From: Rhodobacteraceae bacterium HLUCCA12
Lineage (GTDB): Bacteria; Pseudomonadota; Alphaproteobacteria; Rhodobacterales; Rhodobacteraceae
Direction of reading: 5' to 3'
Assembly (NCBI GenBank): GCA_001314715.1
Contig: LJSV01000002.1
Location: 186,001-250,000, forward strand
Length of the DNA: 64,000 nt
The position numbers were made by a program, and so were the translations under genes. This document shows positions 18,684-27,178 of the stretch, piece after piece. The notes under the pieces were generated by a model, which did no database searches, was not told the origin of the DNA, and saw only the letters and a program-made list of their open reading frames with translations. Numbering within the stretch: position 1 is the stretch's first letter; every line of letters starts with the position of its first letter.

Positions 18684-18704
18684 GGGCGGCAATACCGGCC
18701 GCCC
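18684..18704. terminator. Hairpin between convergent DUF6456 gene and fabI
   Basis: GGGCGGC (18684-18690) and GCCGCCC (18698-18704) form a perfect seven-base stem with a seven-base loop in the short gap between convergent genes. No clear T-run follows on either strand, so it is only a possible bidirectional terminator. Confidence 0.4.
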
Positions 18705-18711
18705 CGACTGT

Positions 18712-19500
18712 TCAGATGTTCTCGGATTGCGGCATGCCGAGGACATGATAGCCCGAATCGACCATGATCAGATCGCCGGTCGTGCAATTTCCGTAATCCG
18801 AGCACAAAAAGACCGCCGCCCCGCCAACCGCTTCCAGCGTAGCGTTATGGCGCAGCGGAGCGTTGGCCTCGGTGAAGCGGTAGGTCTTGCGTGCCCCGCC
18901 GATCGCCGCGCCGGCCAGTGTCTTCATCGGCCCCGGTGAAATCGCGTTGACGCGAATGCCCTGCGGTCCCAAATCGTTGGCCAGATACCGCACCGATGCC
19001 TCAAGCGCGGCCTTGGCCACGCCCATCACGTTATAGAACGGCGTGACACGGTTCGACCCGCCATAGGTGAGGGTGATCAGCGAACCGCCCTGCGGCATCA
19101 GTTCTGCCGCCCGCCGCGAGACATCGATGAAGCTGAAGCAGGAAATGTCCAGCGAATGCTTGAAGTTGTCGCGGCTGGTGTTGACGAAGCGCCCGTGCAA
19201 TTCGTTCTTGTCGGAATAGGCGATCGCGTGGATCAGAAAGTCGATCGTGCCCCAGCGTTCCGCGATCGCGGCAAAGGCCGCATCCAGGCTGGCATCATTG
19301 GTGACATCGACATCGACCAGCAGGTCCGATCCCACCGACGCTGCCAGCGGCGCCACGCGCTTTCCAAATGCCTCGCCCTGATAGGAAAAGGCAAGTTCGG
19401 CACCCTCGGCATGGAGCGCCGAGGCGATGCCCCAGGCGATCGAGCGGTCATTGGCGACACCCATGACCAGCCCGCGCTTGCCCTTCAACAACTCGGCCAT
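18712..19500 (-). CDS. fabI: Enoyl-[acyl-carrier-protein] reductase [NADH]
   Basis: Reduces enoyl-ACP in the last step of each fatty acid elongation cycle. The 262-aa product has the FabI-type nucleotide-binding start (LVMGVANDRSIAWG) and the catalytic pair Tyr156 and Lys163 in the YNVMGVAK motif, with the ISPGPMKTLA substrate loop. It is the third gene of a fabA-fabB-fabI unit, starting six bases after fabB, so its product removes the double bond while FabA/FabB retain it for unsaturated chains. Standard FabI with no unusual residue. Confidence 0.97.
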   Translation of the reverse strand: MAELLKGKRGLVMGVANDRSIAWGIASALHAEGAELAFSYQGEAFGKRVAPLAASVGSDLLVDVDVTNDASLDAAFAAIAERWGTIDFLIHAIAYSDKNELHGRFVNTSRDNFKHSLDISCFSFIDVSRRAAELMPQGGSLITLTYGGSNRVTPFYNVMGVAKAALEASVRYLANDLGPQGIRVNAISPGPMKTLAGAAIGGARKTYRFTEANAPLRHNATLEAVGGAAVFLCSDYGNCTTGDLIMVDSGYHVLGMPQSENI

Positions 19501-19506
19501 TCGCGC

Positions 19507-20736
19507 TTACTCCTGAAACGTGCTGAGAACCAGCGTGGCGTTGGTGCCACCAAAGCCGAAACTGTTGGACAGGACGGAATCGAACGCCACCCCTTCGCGC
19601 AGTTCAGTGACGATCTCGTGCGGGCGGATCTGGGGGTCGAGTTCGTTCACGTTGATCGAGGGGGCGATGAAGCCCTTTTGCATCATGATCAGCGAATAGA
19701 TCGCCTCGTGCACGCCGGTCGCCCCCAGCGAATGGCCCGTCAAGGACTTGGTCGATGCGATGGGCGGCACGCCGTCATCGCCAAAGACGCGGCGGATGGC
19801 CTCGACCTCGGTCACGTCGCCCGCCGGGGTCGAGGTGCCGTGCGCGTTGATATAGCTGATCTTGCGATCCTGGGGCAGGGTATCCAGCGCCAGACGCATC
19901 GAGCGTTCGCCGCCTTCGCCTGAAGGAGCCACCATGTCATGCCCGTCCGAGGTGGCGCCATAGCCCGTGACCTCGGCATAGATCTTGGCGCCGCGCGCCT
20001 TGGCGTGTTCCAGTTCCTCCAGCACCAGCATGCCGCCGCCCCCGGCGATGACGAAGCCGTCGCGGGTGGCGTCGAACGGGCGCGACGCGGTCTCAGGCGT
20101 GTCGTTGTATTTCGACGACATCGCACCCATCGCGTCAAAGAGGCATGACAGGGTCCAATCCAGCTCTTCGCCGCCGCCGGCAAAGACGATGTCCTGCTTG
20201 CCCATCTGGATCAGCTCGGTGCCGTTGCCGATGCAATGCGCCGAGGTCGAACAGGCCGATGTGATCGAATAGTTCACGCCCTTGATCCCGAACGGGGTCG
20301 CCAGGCAGGCCGAGTTCGTGGAGGACATGCACCGCGTCACCATGAACGGCCCCATGCGCTTGGGGCTGCCCTTTTCGATCACGATCTTGTGCGCGTGAAA
20401 GAAGTTGGACGTGGACGGCCCACCCGAGCCGGTGACCAGCCCCGAACGCGGGTTCGAGACATCGCTCTTCTCGAGCCCGGCATCGGCGATGGCTTGCTGC
20501 ATGGCCAGGAAATTGTAGGCCGCACCCGGCCCCATGAAACGCAGATCGCGCTTTTCCACATGATCTTCGAGAACGATCTGGGGCTTGCCGTGGACCTGGC
20601 TGCGAAAGCCGTGTTCGGCGTATTCAGGGGCAAACACCACCCCCGAGCGTCCGGCCCGCAAGCTGGCTTCCACCTCGGCGACGGTGTTGCCGATGGGCGA
20701 GATGACCCCGATCCCGGTGATGACGACGCGGCGCAT
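19507..20736 (-). CDS. fabB: Beta-ketoacyl-ACP synthase I
   Basis: Condensing enzyme that elongates cis-3-decenoyl-ACP from FabA and so commits chains to unsaturated fatty acids. The Cys-His-His triad is visible: C162 in [11 protein letters not shown]299 in NAHGTSTP and H335 in TGHSLGATG. Length 409 aa is usual. It lies between fabA and fabI, and the fabA neighbour supports FabB rather than FabF. Confidence 0.97.
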   Translation of the reverse strand: MRRVVITGIGVISPIGNTVAEVEASLRAGRSGVVFAPEYAEHGFRSQVHGKPQIVLEDHVEKRDLRFMGPGAAYNFLAMQQAIADAGLEKSDVSNPRSGLVTGSGGPSTSNFFHAHKIVIEKGSPKRMGPFMVTRCMSSTNSACLATPFGIKGVNYSITSACSTSAHCIGNGTELIQMGKQDIVFAGGGEELDWTLSCLFDAMGAMSSKYNDTPETASRPFDATRDGFVIAGGGGMLVLEELEHAKARGAKIYAEVTGYGATSDGHDMVAPSGEGGERSMRLALDTLPQDRKISYINAHGTSTPAGDVTEVEAIRRVFGDDGVPPIASTKSLTGHSLGATGVHEAIYSLIMMQKGFIAPSINVNELDPQIRPHEIVTELREGVAFDSVLSNSFGFGGTNATLVLSTFQE

Positions 20737-20761
20737 GTAATTCCTCCTTCGTGATCGCGGG

Positions 20762-21271
20762 TCAGGTCTCTGACAGCGCGACCTTCATGTCCTTGACGAG
20801 GTAGATGGTCTCGCCGTCGGCCTCGACCCGGCCATCGGCGACCCCCATGGTCAGGCGGCGGGTTTGCACGGCCTTGGTGAAGTCGACGAAATACCGCAAC
20901 AGCTTGCGATCGGGCCGGACCATACCTGTCAGCTTGACCTCGCCCACACCCAATGCGTAACCGCGACCCTGCCAGCCGCGCCACCCTAGGTTGAAACCGG
21001 TCAGCTGCCACAGCCCATCCAGGCCCAGGCATCCGGGCATGATGGGGTTGCCCGGAAAATGGCATTCAAAGAACCAGAGGTCGGGTGTTATGTCGAACTC
21101 GGCCACCACATGGCCTTTTCCGTGGGCGCCGCCGTCGGCGGAAATGTCGGTGATCCGATCCATCATCAGCATCGGCGGCGCGGGCAGTTGGGCATTGCCG
21201 GGGCCGAACAACTCGCCGCGCGCGCAGGCAAGCAAGGCCTCCTTGTCGAACTGCGTCGGATATGGCGCCAT
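20762..21271 (-). CDS. fabA: 3-hydroxydecanoyl-ACP dehydratase/isomerase
   Basis: Dehydrates 3-hydroxydecanoyl-ACP and isomerises the trans-2 to the cis-3 double bond, the branch point to unsaturated fatty acids. The hot-dog enzyme's active-site His71 ([11 protein letters not shown]) and Asp85 (CLGLDG) are both present in the 169-aa product. It is first of the fabA-fabB-fabI unit and divergent from irr, an arrangement familiar in Rhodobacterales. Confidence 0.97.
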   Translation of the reverse strand: MAPYPTQFDKEALLACARGELFGPGNAQLPAPPMLMMDRITDISADGGAHGKGHVVAEFDITPDLWFFECHFPGNPIMPGCLGLDGLWQLTGFNLGWRGWQGRGYALGVGEVKLTGMVRPDRKLLRYFVDFTKAVQTRRLTMGVADGRVEADGETIYLVKDMKVALSET

Positions 21272-21305
21272 ATGCTGCGATCCTCCTGTCTGGGGCGTGT
21301 TCCCC

Positions 21306-21335
21306 CTCTAGCACCTGCGCTTTGCGGCTGACAAG
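21306..21335 (-). promoter_or_regulatory. Putative promoter of fabA-fabB-fabI
   Basis: On the minus strand, TTGTCA (21335-21330) and TAGAGG (21311-21306) are spaced 18 bases, about 35 bases upstream of the fabA ATG. The -10 is identical to that proposed for the tRNA-Gly promoter. The GCGGC/GCCGC inverted repeat at 21325-21340 overlaps the -35 element. Confidence 0.55.
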
Positions 21336-21423
21336 CCGCGCTTTTGGGGCAGGGCGGTGGGGGTTGTGAACACCGGATCGCGATTTGCGAACGTCTCGGT
21401 GGGGGCAATCGGTGTCACAGGCA

Positions 21424-21453
21424 TTGAAACAGGGCGAAAACGCACTCTATATT
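21424..21453 (+). promoter_or_regulatory. Putative promoter of irr
   Basis: TTGAAA (21424-21429), an 18-base spacer and TATATT (21448-21453) form a near-consensus sigma-70 promoter. Transcription would begin around 21460, exactly at the first plausible irr ATG, so the mRNA would be leaderless or translation would start at the ATG at 21496. Confidence 0.6.
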
Positions 21454-21459
21454 CCAGTC

Positions 21460-21900
21460 ATGACAATAGATTTCGCCACCCAGAACGAAACCGCCATGGA
21501 CCAGGCCGCCGAATGGCTGGCCGAGGCTGGGTTGCGGCCGACACGCCAGCGGCTTGCGCTGGCCGCCCTTCTGGTGGGCGATGGGCGTGATCGCCATGTC
21601 ACCGCCGAAGGGCTTTTCGGTGCGGCAATCGAAAGCGGCGAGCGGGTGTCGCTGGCGACGGTCTACAACACGCTGCGCGCGTTTTGCGAGGCGGGCCTGC
21701 TCAACGAGATCACGGTCGATGCCACGCGAAGCTATTTCGATACCCGCATCGACGATCATCCGCATTTCTTCCTGGAAGATCAGCAGCAGTTGTCGGATGC
21801 GCCCTCGGACCAGCTTGAGATCGCGCGCCTGCCCAAGGCGCCCGAGGGGTTCGAGATTGCGCGGGTCGATGTGGTGATCCGGCTTCGGCGCAAGGGCTGA
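21460..21900 (+). CDS. irr: Irr-type Fur-family iron-responsive regulator
   Basis: Winged-helix Fur-family repressor of the Irr branch, which senses heme availability and controls iron and heme genes in alphaproteobacteria. Visible are GLRPTRQR at the N-terminal helix, VSLATVYNTLRAF recognition helix, and the DDHPHF metal/heme-binding segment (HPH where rhizobial proteins have HHH). The N-terminal heme regulatory Cys-Pro motif of Bradyrhizobium Irr is absent. The start is uncertain: ATG 21460 coincides with the predicted transcription start, and ATG 21496 gives a protein beginning near family expectation. It precedes rlmJ by 13 bases, so the two are probably co-transcribed. Confidence 0.9.
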   Translation: MTIDFATQNETAMDQAAEWLAEAGLRPTRQRLALAALLVGDGRDRHVTAEGLFGAAIESGERVSLATVYNTLRAFCEAGLLNEITVDATRSYFDTRIDDHPHFFLEDQQQLSDAPSDQLEIARLPKAPEGFEIARVDVVIRLRRKG

Positions 21901-21913
21901 GGGCCGGACACGG

Positions 21914-22696
21914 ATGTTGTCCTATCAGCACGGCTATCATGCGGGCAATGCCGCCGACGTGCACAAGCATGCCCTGCTGGCGGCGATGCTGGACTACATG
22001 ACCAGAAAGCCCAAGCCGCTGTTCTATCTGGAAACACATGCCGGGCGTGGCCTCTATGACCTGGCGGGCGAACAGGCCCGCAAGACCGGTGAGGCCGAAC
22101 AGGGTATCGGCCGCATGGCCGCGCGTTTCGCGCCGGATCACCCGTATGCGCGCGCGCTGGCGTCGGTCCGGGGGGAACACGGTGCAACGGCCTATCCCGG
22201 CTCGCCGATGATCGCCGCGCATCTGTTGCGTGAGACCGATGTTCTCCATCTGGCCGAGCGCCACCCCGCCGAACACGCTGTGCTTGCCGCAGTGATGCGA
22301 CCGCATCGCGCGCGGGTCCATTTTCGCGATGGTTTCGAACTGGCGCAGGCCCTGACGCCGCCGGAACCGCGGCGTGGCCTGATGCTGGTCGATCCAAGCT
22401 ATGAAACCGCGGAGGATTACGCGAACATGGCGCCCTTCCTGCGCCGGATCGCGCGCAAGTGGAACGTGGGCGTGATCGTCCTGTGGTATCCGTTGCTGGC
22501 GGATGCCCGGCATGCCGCGATGCTTGGGGCGCTGGAAGAGGCGCATCCGGGCGCCCTGCGCCACGAAATGCGGTTTCCGCCGGCGCGTCCCGGGCACGGG
22601 ATGATCGGTTCGGGCCTTTTCGTGATCAACCCGCCGTTCGGGCTTGAGGCCGAGGCGGCGCGACTGGCAAGGCAATGCGCCGCGCTGTCCCATTGA
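21914..22696 (+). CDS. rlmJ: 23S rRNA (adenine(2030)-N6)-methyltransferase RlmJ
   Basis: Methylates A2030 of 23S rRNA. The N-terminal block LSYQHGYHAGNAADVHKHALL and the catalytic DPSYE motif (about residue 160), together with YLETHAGRG for SAM binding, identify the family. Length 260 aa is near the usual ~280. It follows irr and is followed by a hairpin-rich intergenic repeat. Confidence 0.93.
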   Translation: MLSYQHGYHAGNAADVHKHALLAAMLDYMTRKPKPLFYLETHAGRGLYDLAGEQARKTGEAEQGIGRMAARFAPDHPYARALASVRGEHGATAYPGSPMIAAHLLRETDVLHLAERHPAEHAVLAAVMRPHRARVHFRDGFELAQALTPPEPRRGLMLVDPSYETAEDYANMAPFLRRIARKWNVGVIVLWYPLLADARHAAMLGALEEAHPGALRHEMRFPPARPGHGMIGSGLFVINPPFGLEAEAARLARQCAALSH

Positions 22697-22817
22697 CCTG
22701 GCGGACTGCTTCGCAGACGCCTCTTGCGCCGCTTCGCGGCGGTATGGGGGCTTTGCCCCCGGCCCGTCCATCTGCGATGGCCGGGCCTCCCCCAGGATAT
22801 TTCATGACAGAAAATGA
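22697..22817 (-). repeat. Hairpin-rich intergenic repeat, copy D (divergent, inverted)
   Basis: Three hairpins in a row: GCCGC-TTC-GCGGC (22728-22740), GGGGGC-TTT-GCCCCC (22746-22760) and a longer GGCCCG/CCATC stem with a TGC loop (22761-22787). They are followed by a CCCCC block and ATATTTC. Read on the minus strand it starts TCATTTTCTG, then AAATATCC and GGGGG, so it resembles copies A-C in plan but not closely in sequence. Confidence 0.55.
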
Positions 22818-22910
22818 CCATGTTCCGCGCTGCGCACCCGTTGCGTGGACGTTGCGGTGGGCCGCGATCTTCGATAGATCGGCGGCAATCGTATCGAGAG
22901 GATTATCGGC

Positions 22911-24245
22911 ATGACCGCCTCAGGCACCAAGCCGCGCAAGCTTTTCATCAAGACCTATGGCTGCCAGATGAATGTCTATGACAGCGAGCGCATGGCCGAG
23001 GCGCTTGGTGGGGCGGGATATGTGACGACCGATCGGGCCGAAGACGCCGACATGATCTTGCTCAATACCTGTCATATCCGTGAGAAGGCGGCCGAGAAGG
23101 TGTATTCGGAACTGGGACGACTGAAGCCGCTCAAGGCCGCCAATCCCGACCTGAGGATCGGCATCGCCGGTTGCGTGGCCCAGGCCGAGGGTGAGGAGAT
23201 CCTGCGCCGTGCCCCGGTTGTCGATCTGGTGGTGGGGCCGCAGACCTATCACCGGCTGCCCGCGCTGGAGGCCGCGGTGCGTGCCGGTCAACGCCCCGTC
23301 GATACCGAGTTCCCCGAAGAGGACAAGTTCGACCATCTGCCGAGAACGCCGCGCACGCGGCGTGCCCCGACCGCGTTCCTGACCGTGCAGGAGGGTTGCG
23401 ACAAATTCTGTGCGTTCTGCGTCGTGCCATATACGCGCGGCGCCGAGATCAGCCGCCCGGTCGATCGGCTGATGGCCGAGGCGCGCGACCTGGTGGAGCG
23501 CGGGGTGCGCGAGATCACGCTCTTGGGGCAGAACGTGAATGCCTATCACGGCGCGGGCCCGGATGGCCGCGACTGGTCGCTGGCGCGGCTGATCCGCGCG
23601 ATGGCCGGGATCGACGGGCTGGAGCGCATCCGGTACACCACATCGCATCCCAACGACATGGATGACGACCTGATCGCGGCGCATGCCGACACGCCCAAGC
23701 TGATGCCCTATCTGCATCTGCCGGTGCAATCGGGGTCGGACCGGATATTGAAGGCGATGAACCGCAAGCATCGGGCCGAGGATTACCTGCGTCTGATCGA
23801 ACGGCTGCGCGCGGCGCGGCCGGACCTGCTGTTGTCGGGCGATTTCATTGTCGGTTTTCCCGGCGAGACCGACGCTGATTTCGAGGACACGATGAATCTG
23901 GTCCGGGCCGTCGGCTATGGCCAGGCCTATTCGTTCAAGTATTCGGCCCGGCCCGGCACCCCCGCCGCCGAGCGCGCCGGTGTCGCGCCCGAGGTCATGG
24001 ATGCGCGCCTGCAGCGATTGCAGGCCTTGCTGGCCGAACAGCAGCGCCAGCAGCAGGAGGCGATGGTGGGCCGCGAGGTCGATGTGCTGTTTGAAAAGCC
24101 CGGTCGCATGGCCGGGCAGATGGTGGGCAAGTCCGATCACCTGCATGCCGTTCATGTCGCCGATCACCGCGCCCGCGTGGGCGCGGTGATGCGCGTCAGA
24201 ATCACCCAAAGCGCCACGCATTCGTTGAGTGGCGAACTGGTCTGA
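22911..24245 (+). CDS. miaB: tRNA-2-methylthio-N6-dimethylallyladenosine synthase
   Basis: Radical-SAM methylthiotransferase acting on A37 of tRNAs after MiaA, whose gene is at 34.3 kb. Three N-terminal Cys of the UPF0004 domain bind one [4Fe-4S] cluster (YGCQMN, NTCHIR, GCVAQ), and C163, C167 and C170 (CDKFCAFC) bind the radical-SAM cluster. A C-terminal TRAM-like domain follows. Length 444 aa is usual. The ATG follows about 200 bases of repeat-containing intergenic DNA. Confidence 0.97.
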   Translation: MTASGTKPRKLFIKTYGCQMNVYDSERMAEALGGAGYVTTDRAEDADMILLNTCHIREKAAEKVYSELGRLKPLKAANPDLRIGIAGCVAQAEGEEILRRAPVVDLVVGPQTYHRLPALEAAVRAGQRPVDTEFPEEDKFDHLPRTPRTRRAPTAFLTVQEGCDKFCAFCVVPYTRGAEISRPVDRLMAEARDLVERGVREITLLGQNVNAYHGAGPDGRDWSLARLIRAMAGIDGLERIRYTTSHPNDMDDDLIAAHADTPKLMPYLHLPVQSGSDRILKAMNRKHRAEDYLRLIERLRAARPDLLLSGDFIVGFPGETDADFEDTMNLVRAVGYGQAYSFKYSARPGTPAAERAGVAPEVMDARLQRLQALLAEQQRQQQEAMVGREVDVLFEKPGRMAGQMVGKSDHLHAVHVADHRARVGAVMRVRITQSATHSLSGELV

Positions 24246-24474
24246 GCGCCGTTGCATGAACCCCTCGTGGCGCGTTTGTGGTCGCCTTGCGTGACAAATA
24301 TGGCCTGCCGATGCCGGATTTCGTCCCTGCAGGATGGAAACACTCTTCCAAAGCGTTGTGAATTTGCTAGTGTTTCTCAATCGCTAGGGGCCTGACCCGC
24401 CCGGATTTCCGTTCTGCCCGGAAACTCGGCATGACTTGGGCAGACCCGCGCTGGGGGTAAACATAAAAAGGACG

Positions 24475-25056
24475 ATGGCTGTGGTGAAATCGATTTCCAA
24501 AGCTGTTCGGATGCTTGCTGGTGCCGCTGCCACGGCGCTGATTGCGGTCAGCATGATACCGGCCGACGCATCCGCGCAACGGCAAAGAACCATTGTCGGC
24601 GAACAGTATGTGCCGACGATCTGGGTTGATCCCGACGGGTGCGAGCACTGGGTGATCGACAACGGTATCGAGGGCTACATGACGCCCAACCGCACGCGTG
24701 ACGGGCGGCCGGTCTGCAACCGTGCGAATACCTGTCTGGTCGAAAGCGCCGATACGCTGTTTGCGACGGGCAGCCATCGGTTGCGCCCCGGCGCCACCGA
24801 GCGGCTGGGCGAGTTCTTTCGCAATAACGGCGCGTCTGCCTTCGTGGTTTATGGCCACACCGATCCGCGCGGCGGGTTCGAATACAACATGCGCCTGTCG
24901 GAAAACCGCGCGCGCACGGTTGCCAATGTCGCCATCCGCAGCGGCGGGTATGTCGCGACGGCGCGCGGCTTCGGGCCCTTGCATCCGGTTGCGTCGAACG
25001 ACAGCGCCGACGGCATGGCGCAAAACCGCCGTGTCGAAATTCTGTGTGTTCGCTGA
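24475..25056 (+). CDS. OmpA-family protein with an N-terminal IWVDPxGCxHW motif
   Basis: A 193-aa exported protein: an N-terminal hydrophobic signal sequence, a short block IWVDPDGCEHWVIDNGIEGYM (about residues 47-66), and a C-terminal OmpA-like peptidoglycan-binding domain (VVYGHTDPRGG, NMRLSENRARTVAN). It probably spans the periplasm to peptidoglycan. The start is set by AAGGA eight bases before the ATG; an upstream in-frame ATG at 24436 lacks this. The next gene carries the same block, so the two probably act together. Confidence 0.85.
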   Translation: MAVVKSISKAVRMLAGAAATALIAVSMIPADASAQRQRTIVGEQYVPTIWVDPDGCEHWVIDNGIEGYMTPNRTRDGRPVCNRANTCLVESADTLFATGSHRLRPGATERLGEFFRNNGASAFVVYGHTDPRGGFEYNMRLSENRARTVANVAIRSGGYVATARGFGPLHPVASNDSADGMAQNRRVEILCVR

Positions 25057-25070
25057 GTCCGGGGGAAGCC

Positions 25071-25385
25071 ATGACAACGATGAAAACCATCCTGCTGGGC
25101 GCGGCTGCGCTGGCGCTTGCTGCCTGCGCCTCGGGGCCTGAGGGCAACTTTGTCGAGATCAACCCCGAGGACAACACCTCGGATCGGCACCTGGGCGTTC
25201 AGAACCATGTGTCGAACATGCGCGATGCGGGCATATGGGTCGATCCTCAGGGCTGCGATCACTGGATCGTCGATGAAGGGATCGAAGGCTACATGTCTGC
25301 CCGCCTCGATCCCTACGGTAATCCCGTCTGTTCGGGGATCGCGCCACCGACGATCGCGGTCGGGCGCTATCGCCGCGGCACCTGA
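25071..25385 (+). CDS. Small lipoprotein sharing the IWVDPxGCxHW block
   Basis: A 104-aa predicted lipoprotein: hydrophobic signal with LAAC lipobox, then a short linker and IWVDPQGCDHWIVDEGIEGYM, matching the preceding OmpA-family protein nearly residue for residue, ending before a GNPVC segment also shared. It lacks the OmpA domain. It starts 14 bases after the OmpA-family gene. The family is not one I can name; the shared block may be a small disulfide-bonded domain (two conserved Cys each), an inference. Confidence 0.78.
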   Translation: MTTMKTILLGAAALALAACASGPEGNFVEINPEDNTSDRHLGVQNHVSNMRDAGIWVDPQGCDHWIVDEGIEGYMSARLDPYGNPVCSGIAPPTIAVGRYRRGT

Positions 25386-25410
25386 GGCCGCATCGCCAGC
25401 AACGACGACA

Positions 25411-25440
25411 CGCGCGGCGGCCTGGTCGGATCGCCGCGCG
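25411..25440 (+). terminator. Hairpin after the lipoprotein gene
   Basis: CGCGCGGCG (25411-25419) pairs perfectly with CGCCGCGCG (25432-25440) around a 12-base loop, 25 bases after the lipoprotein stop. There is no strong T-run, so terminator activity is only plausible. The remaining bases to 25614 hold no clear gene. Confidence 0.4.
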
Positions 25441-25614
25441 ACCTCTTACGTCGGCGTGACAATTGTCGCATTTGTGCACCGTTGAGCAGCCGGAGTCCGC
25501 CTGACTTGTGTCAGCGGGGTGAAATTCCCATATGGGTTCTTGCCACCGTCCTGCGCAGTTGGCAGCATGAGACATGGTCCGTCGTGGACCTTAACCCTGA
25601 TCGAGGAGTCCTTG

Positions 25615-26616
25615 TTGGGCATCGGCACTCTGACCACCCCGCTCAACCCCGGTGATCCGTTGCAAACGCAGATCGAGTTCGCCGACAACCGCCTTCTGAT
25701 TGATCTGTGCGGCGAATACGACCGCAATCTTGCACGGCTCGAACACGAGCTTGGCGTGCAGATCATTCGCCGTGGCAACCAGTTGCACATCATGGGCGAG
25801 GCCGCGCTGCGTGAGCGCGCGGTCGAGACCTTGCAGACGCTTTACGCCCGGCTGGCCGAGGGGCGCGAACTGGAATCCGGTGACATTGCCGGGGCGATTC
25901 GCATGGGCAGCGACCGGCTTGACGGCGAAAAGCAGCTTGAGATGTTTCGCAGCGGGCGGATCGAGATTCGCACCCGCAAGAAGACGGTCATCCCGCGCAC
26001 CAGCGCACAGCAGGACTATACGCGCGCCCTGTTCGATCAGGAGCTGAATTTCGGCATCGGGCCTGCCGGCACCGGCAAGACCTATATCGCCGTGGCCGTG
26101 GCCGTGCACATGTTCGCCGAAGGGCATGTCGATCGCATCATCCTCAGCCGTCCGGCGGTCGAGGCGGGCGAGCGGCTGGGGTTCCTGCCCGGCGACATGA
26201 AGGAAAAGATCGATCCCTACATGCAGCCGCTGTATGACGCGCTGAACGATTTTCTGCCGGGCAAGCAGTTGCAAAAGCTGATGGAGGAGCGTCGGATCGA
26301 GATTGCACCGCTGGCTTTCATGCGCGGGCGCACGCTGGCCAATGCCTTCGTGGTTCTGGACGAGGCGCAGAATGCCACCGAAATGCAGATGAAGATGTTC
26401 CTGACCCGTCTGGGCGAGGGCGCGCGCATGGCGATCACCGGCGACCGCAGCCAGGTGGACCTGCCGCGCGGCATGTCAAGTGGCCTGGCCTCGGCCGAAC
26501 GTATCCTGAAAGGGGTCGAGGGTATCCGATTCTCGTATTTCTCGGCCGAGGATGTGGTGCGCCATCCGCTGGTCGCACGGATCATCAAGGCCTATGAACG
26601 TGACGAACAGTCCTGA
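25615..26616 (+). CDS. phoH: PhoH-family ATPase (YbeZ)
   Basis: Cytoplasmic P-loop ATPase partnered with the endoribonuclease YbeY in rRNA maturation/quality control. The Walker A motif GPAGTGKT is at about residue 150, with a VVLDEAQN Walker B. I chose the TTG at 25615 because GAGGAG stands six bases upstream and the resulting start (GIGTLTTP) suits the family; ATGs at 25519 and 25567 give longer forms. It overlaps ybeY by 23 bases in the phoH-ybeY-corC-lnt order, which is conserved in proteobacteria. Confidence 0.95.
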   Translation: MGIGTLTTPLNPGDPLQTQIEFADNRLLIDLCGEYDRNLARLEHELGVQIIRRGNQLHIMGEAALRERAVETLQTLYARLAEGRELESGDIAGAIRMGSDRLDGEKQLEMFRSGRIEIRTRKKTVIPRTSAQQDYTRALFDQELNFGIGPAGTGKTYIAVAVAVHMFAEGHVDRIILSRPAVEAGERLGFLPGDMKEKIDPYMQPLYDALNDFLPGKQLQKLMEERRIEIAPLAFMRGRTLANAFVVLDEAQNATEMQMKMFLTRLGEGARMAITGDRSQVDLPRGMSSGLASAERILKGVEGIRFSYFSAEDVVRHPLVARIIKAYERDEQS

Positions 26617-27178
26617 TTGCGCGATGCCGGTCGATGTCAACACCGAGGATGACCGATGGGGCGATCTGGAACCCCTGGCCCGTCGCAGTTGCGCGGCGGC
26701 CTTGCGGTATCTGGGGTACGATCCCGCGCTGTTCGAGATCAGCATTCTGGCCTGCAACGACGCGCGTATCCAGACGCTGAACGCGCAGTTTCGCGGCAAG
26801 GACCGGCCGACCAACGTGTTGTCCTGGCCGGCCTGGGATCTGGCTGGCGAGAGCCCTGGCGCGGCGCCCGCGCCCCCTGAACCCGGAACCCCGGACATGC
26901 CCGAGGCCCTGGGCGATCTGGCGCTGGCCTGGGAAACCTGCGAAGGCGAGGCGCGCGAACAGGGCAAGAAACTGGACGATCATGTCGCCCATCTGATGGT
27001 TCATTCGGTCCTGCATCTTCTGGGCTACGACCATGAACATGCGGCCGATGCGCACTTGATGGAAGAAACCGAAGCGGCAATACTTGCAACCATGGGGATT
27101 GCCGACCCATATTCCAGCCTGGACGGCCCGCCGGATGACGCGGCGGATACCGTTGAAACATATATCGGAAAGGTCTGA
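26594..27178 (+). CDS. ybeY: Endoribonuclease YbeY
   Basis: Single-strand-specific metallo-endoribonuclease for 16S rRNA 3' processing and ribosome quality control. The zinc triad H-x3-H-x5-H appears in VHSVLHLLGYDHEH near residue 140, following the family's FRGKDRPTNVLSWP block. A Pro-rich insert (APAPPEPGTP) lies in the middle. The frame may start at 26594, inside the phoH end, or at 26624. It is the second gene of the phoH-ybeY-corC-lnt unit and shares its stop with the next start. Confidence 0.94.
   Translation: MNVTNSPDCAMPVDVNTEDDRWGDLEPLARRSCAAALRYLGYDPALFEISILACNDARIQTLNAQFRGKDRPTNVLSWPAWDLAGESPGAAPAPPEPGTPDMPEALGDLALAWETCEGEAREQGKKLDDHVAHLMVHSVLHLLGYDHEHAADAHLMEETEAAILATMGIADPYSSLDGPPDDAADTVETYIGKV

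Noticed and set aside
21325-21340. Hairpin GCGGC/GCCGC as a terminator between fabA and irr
   Set aside because: The genes are divergent, so a terminator is not expected there; it overlaps the proposed fabA -35 element.
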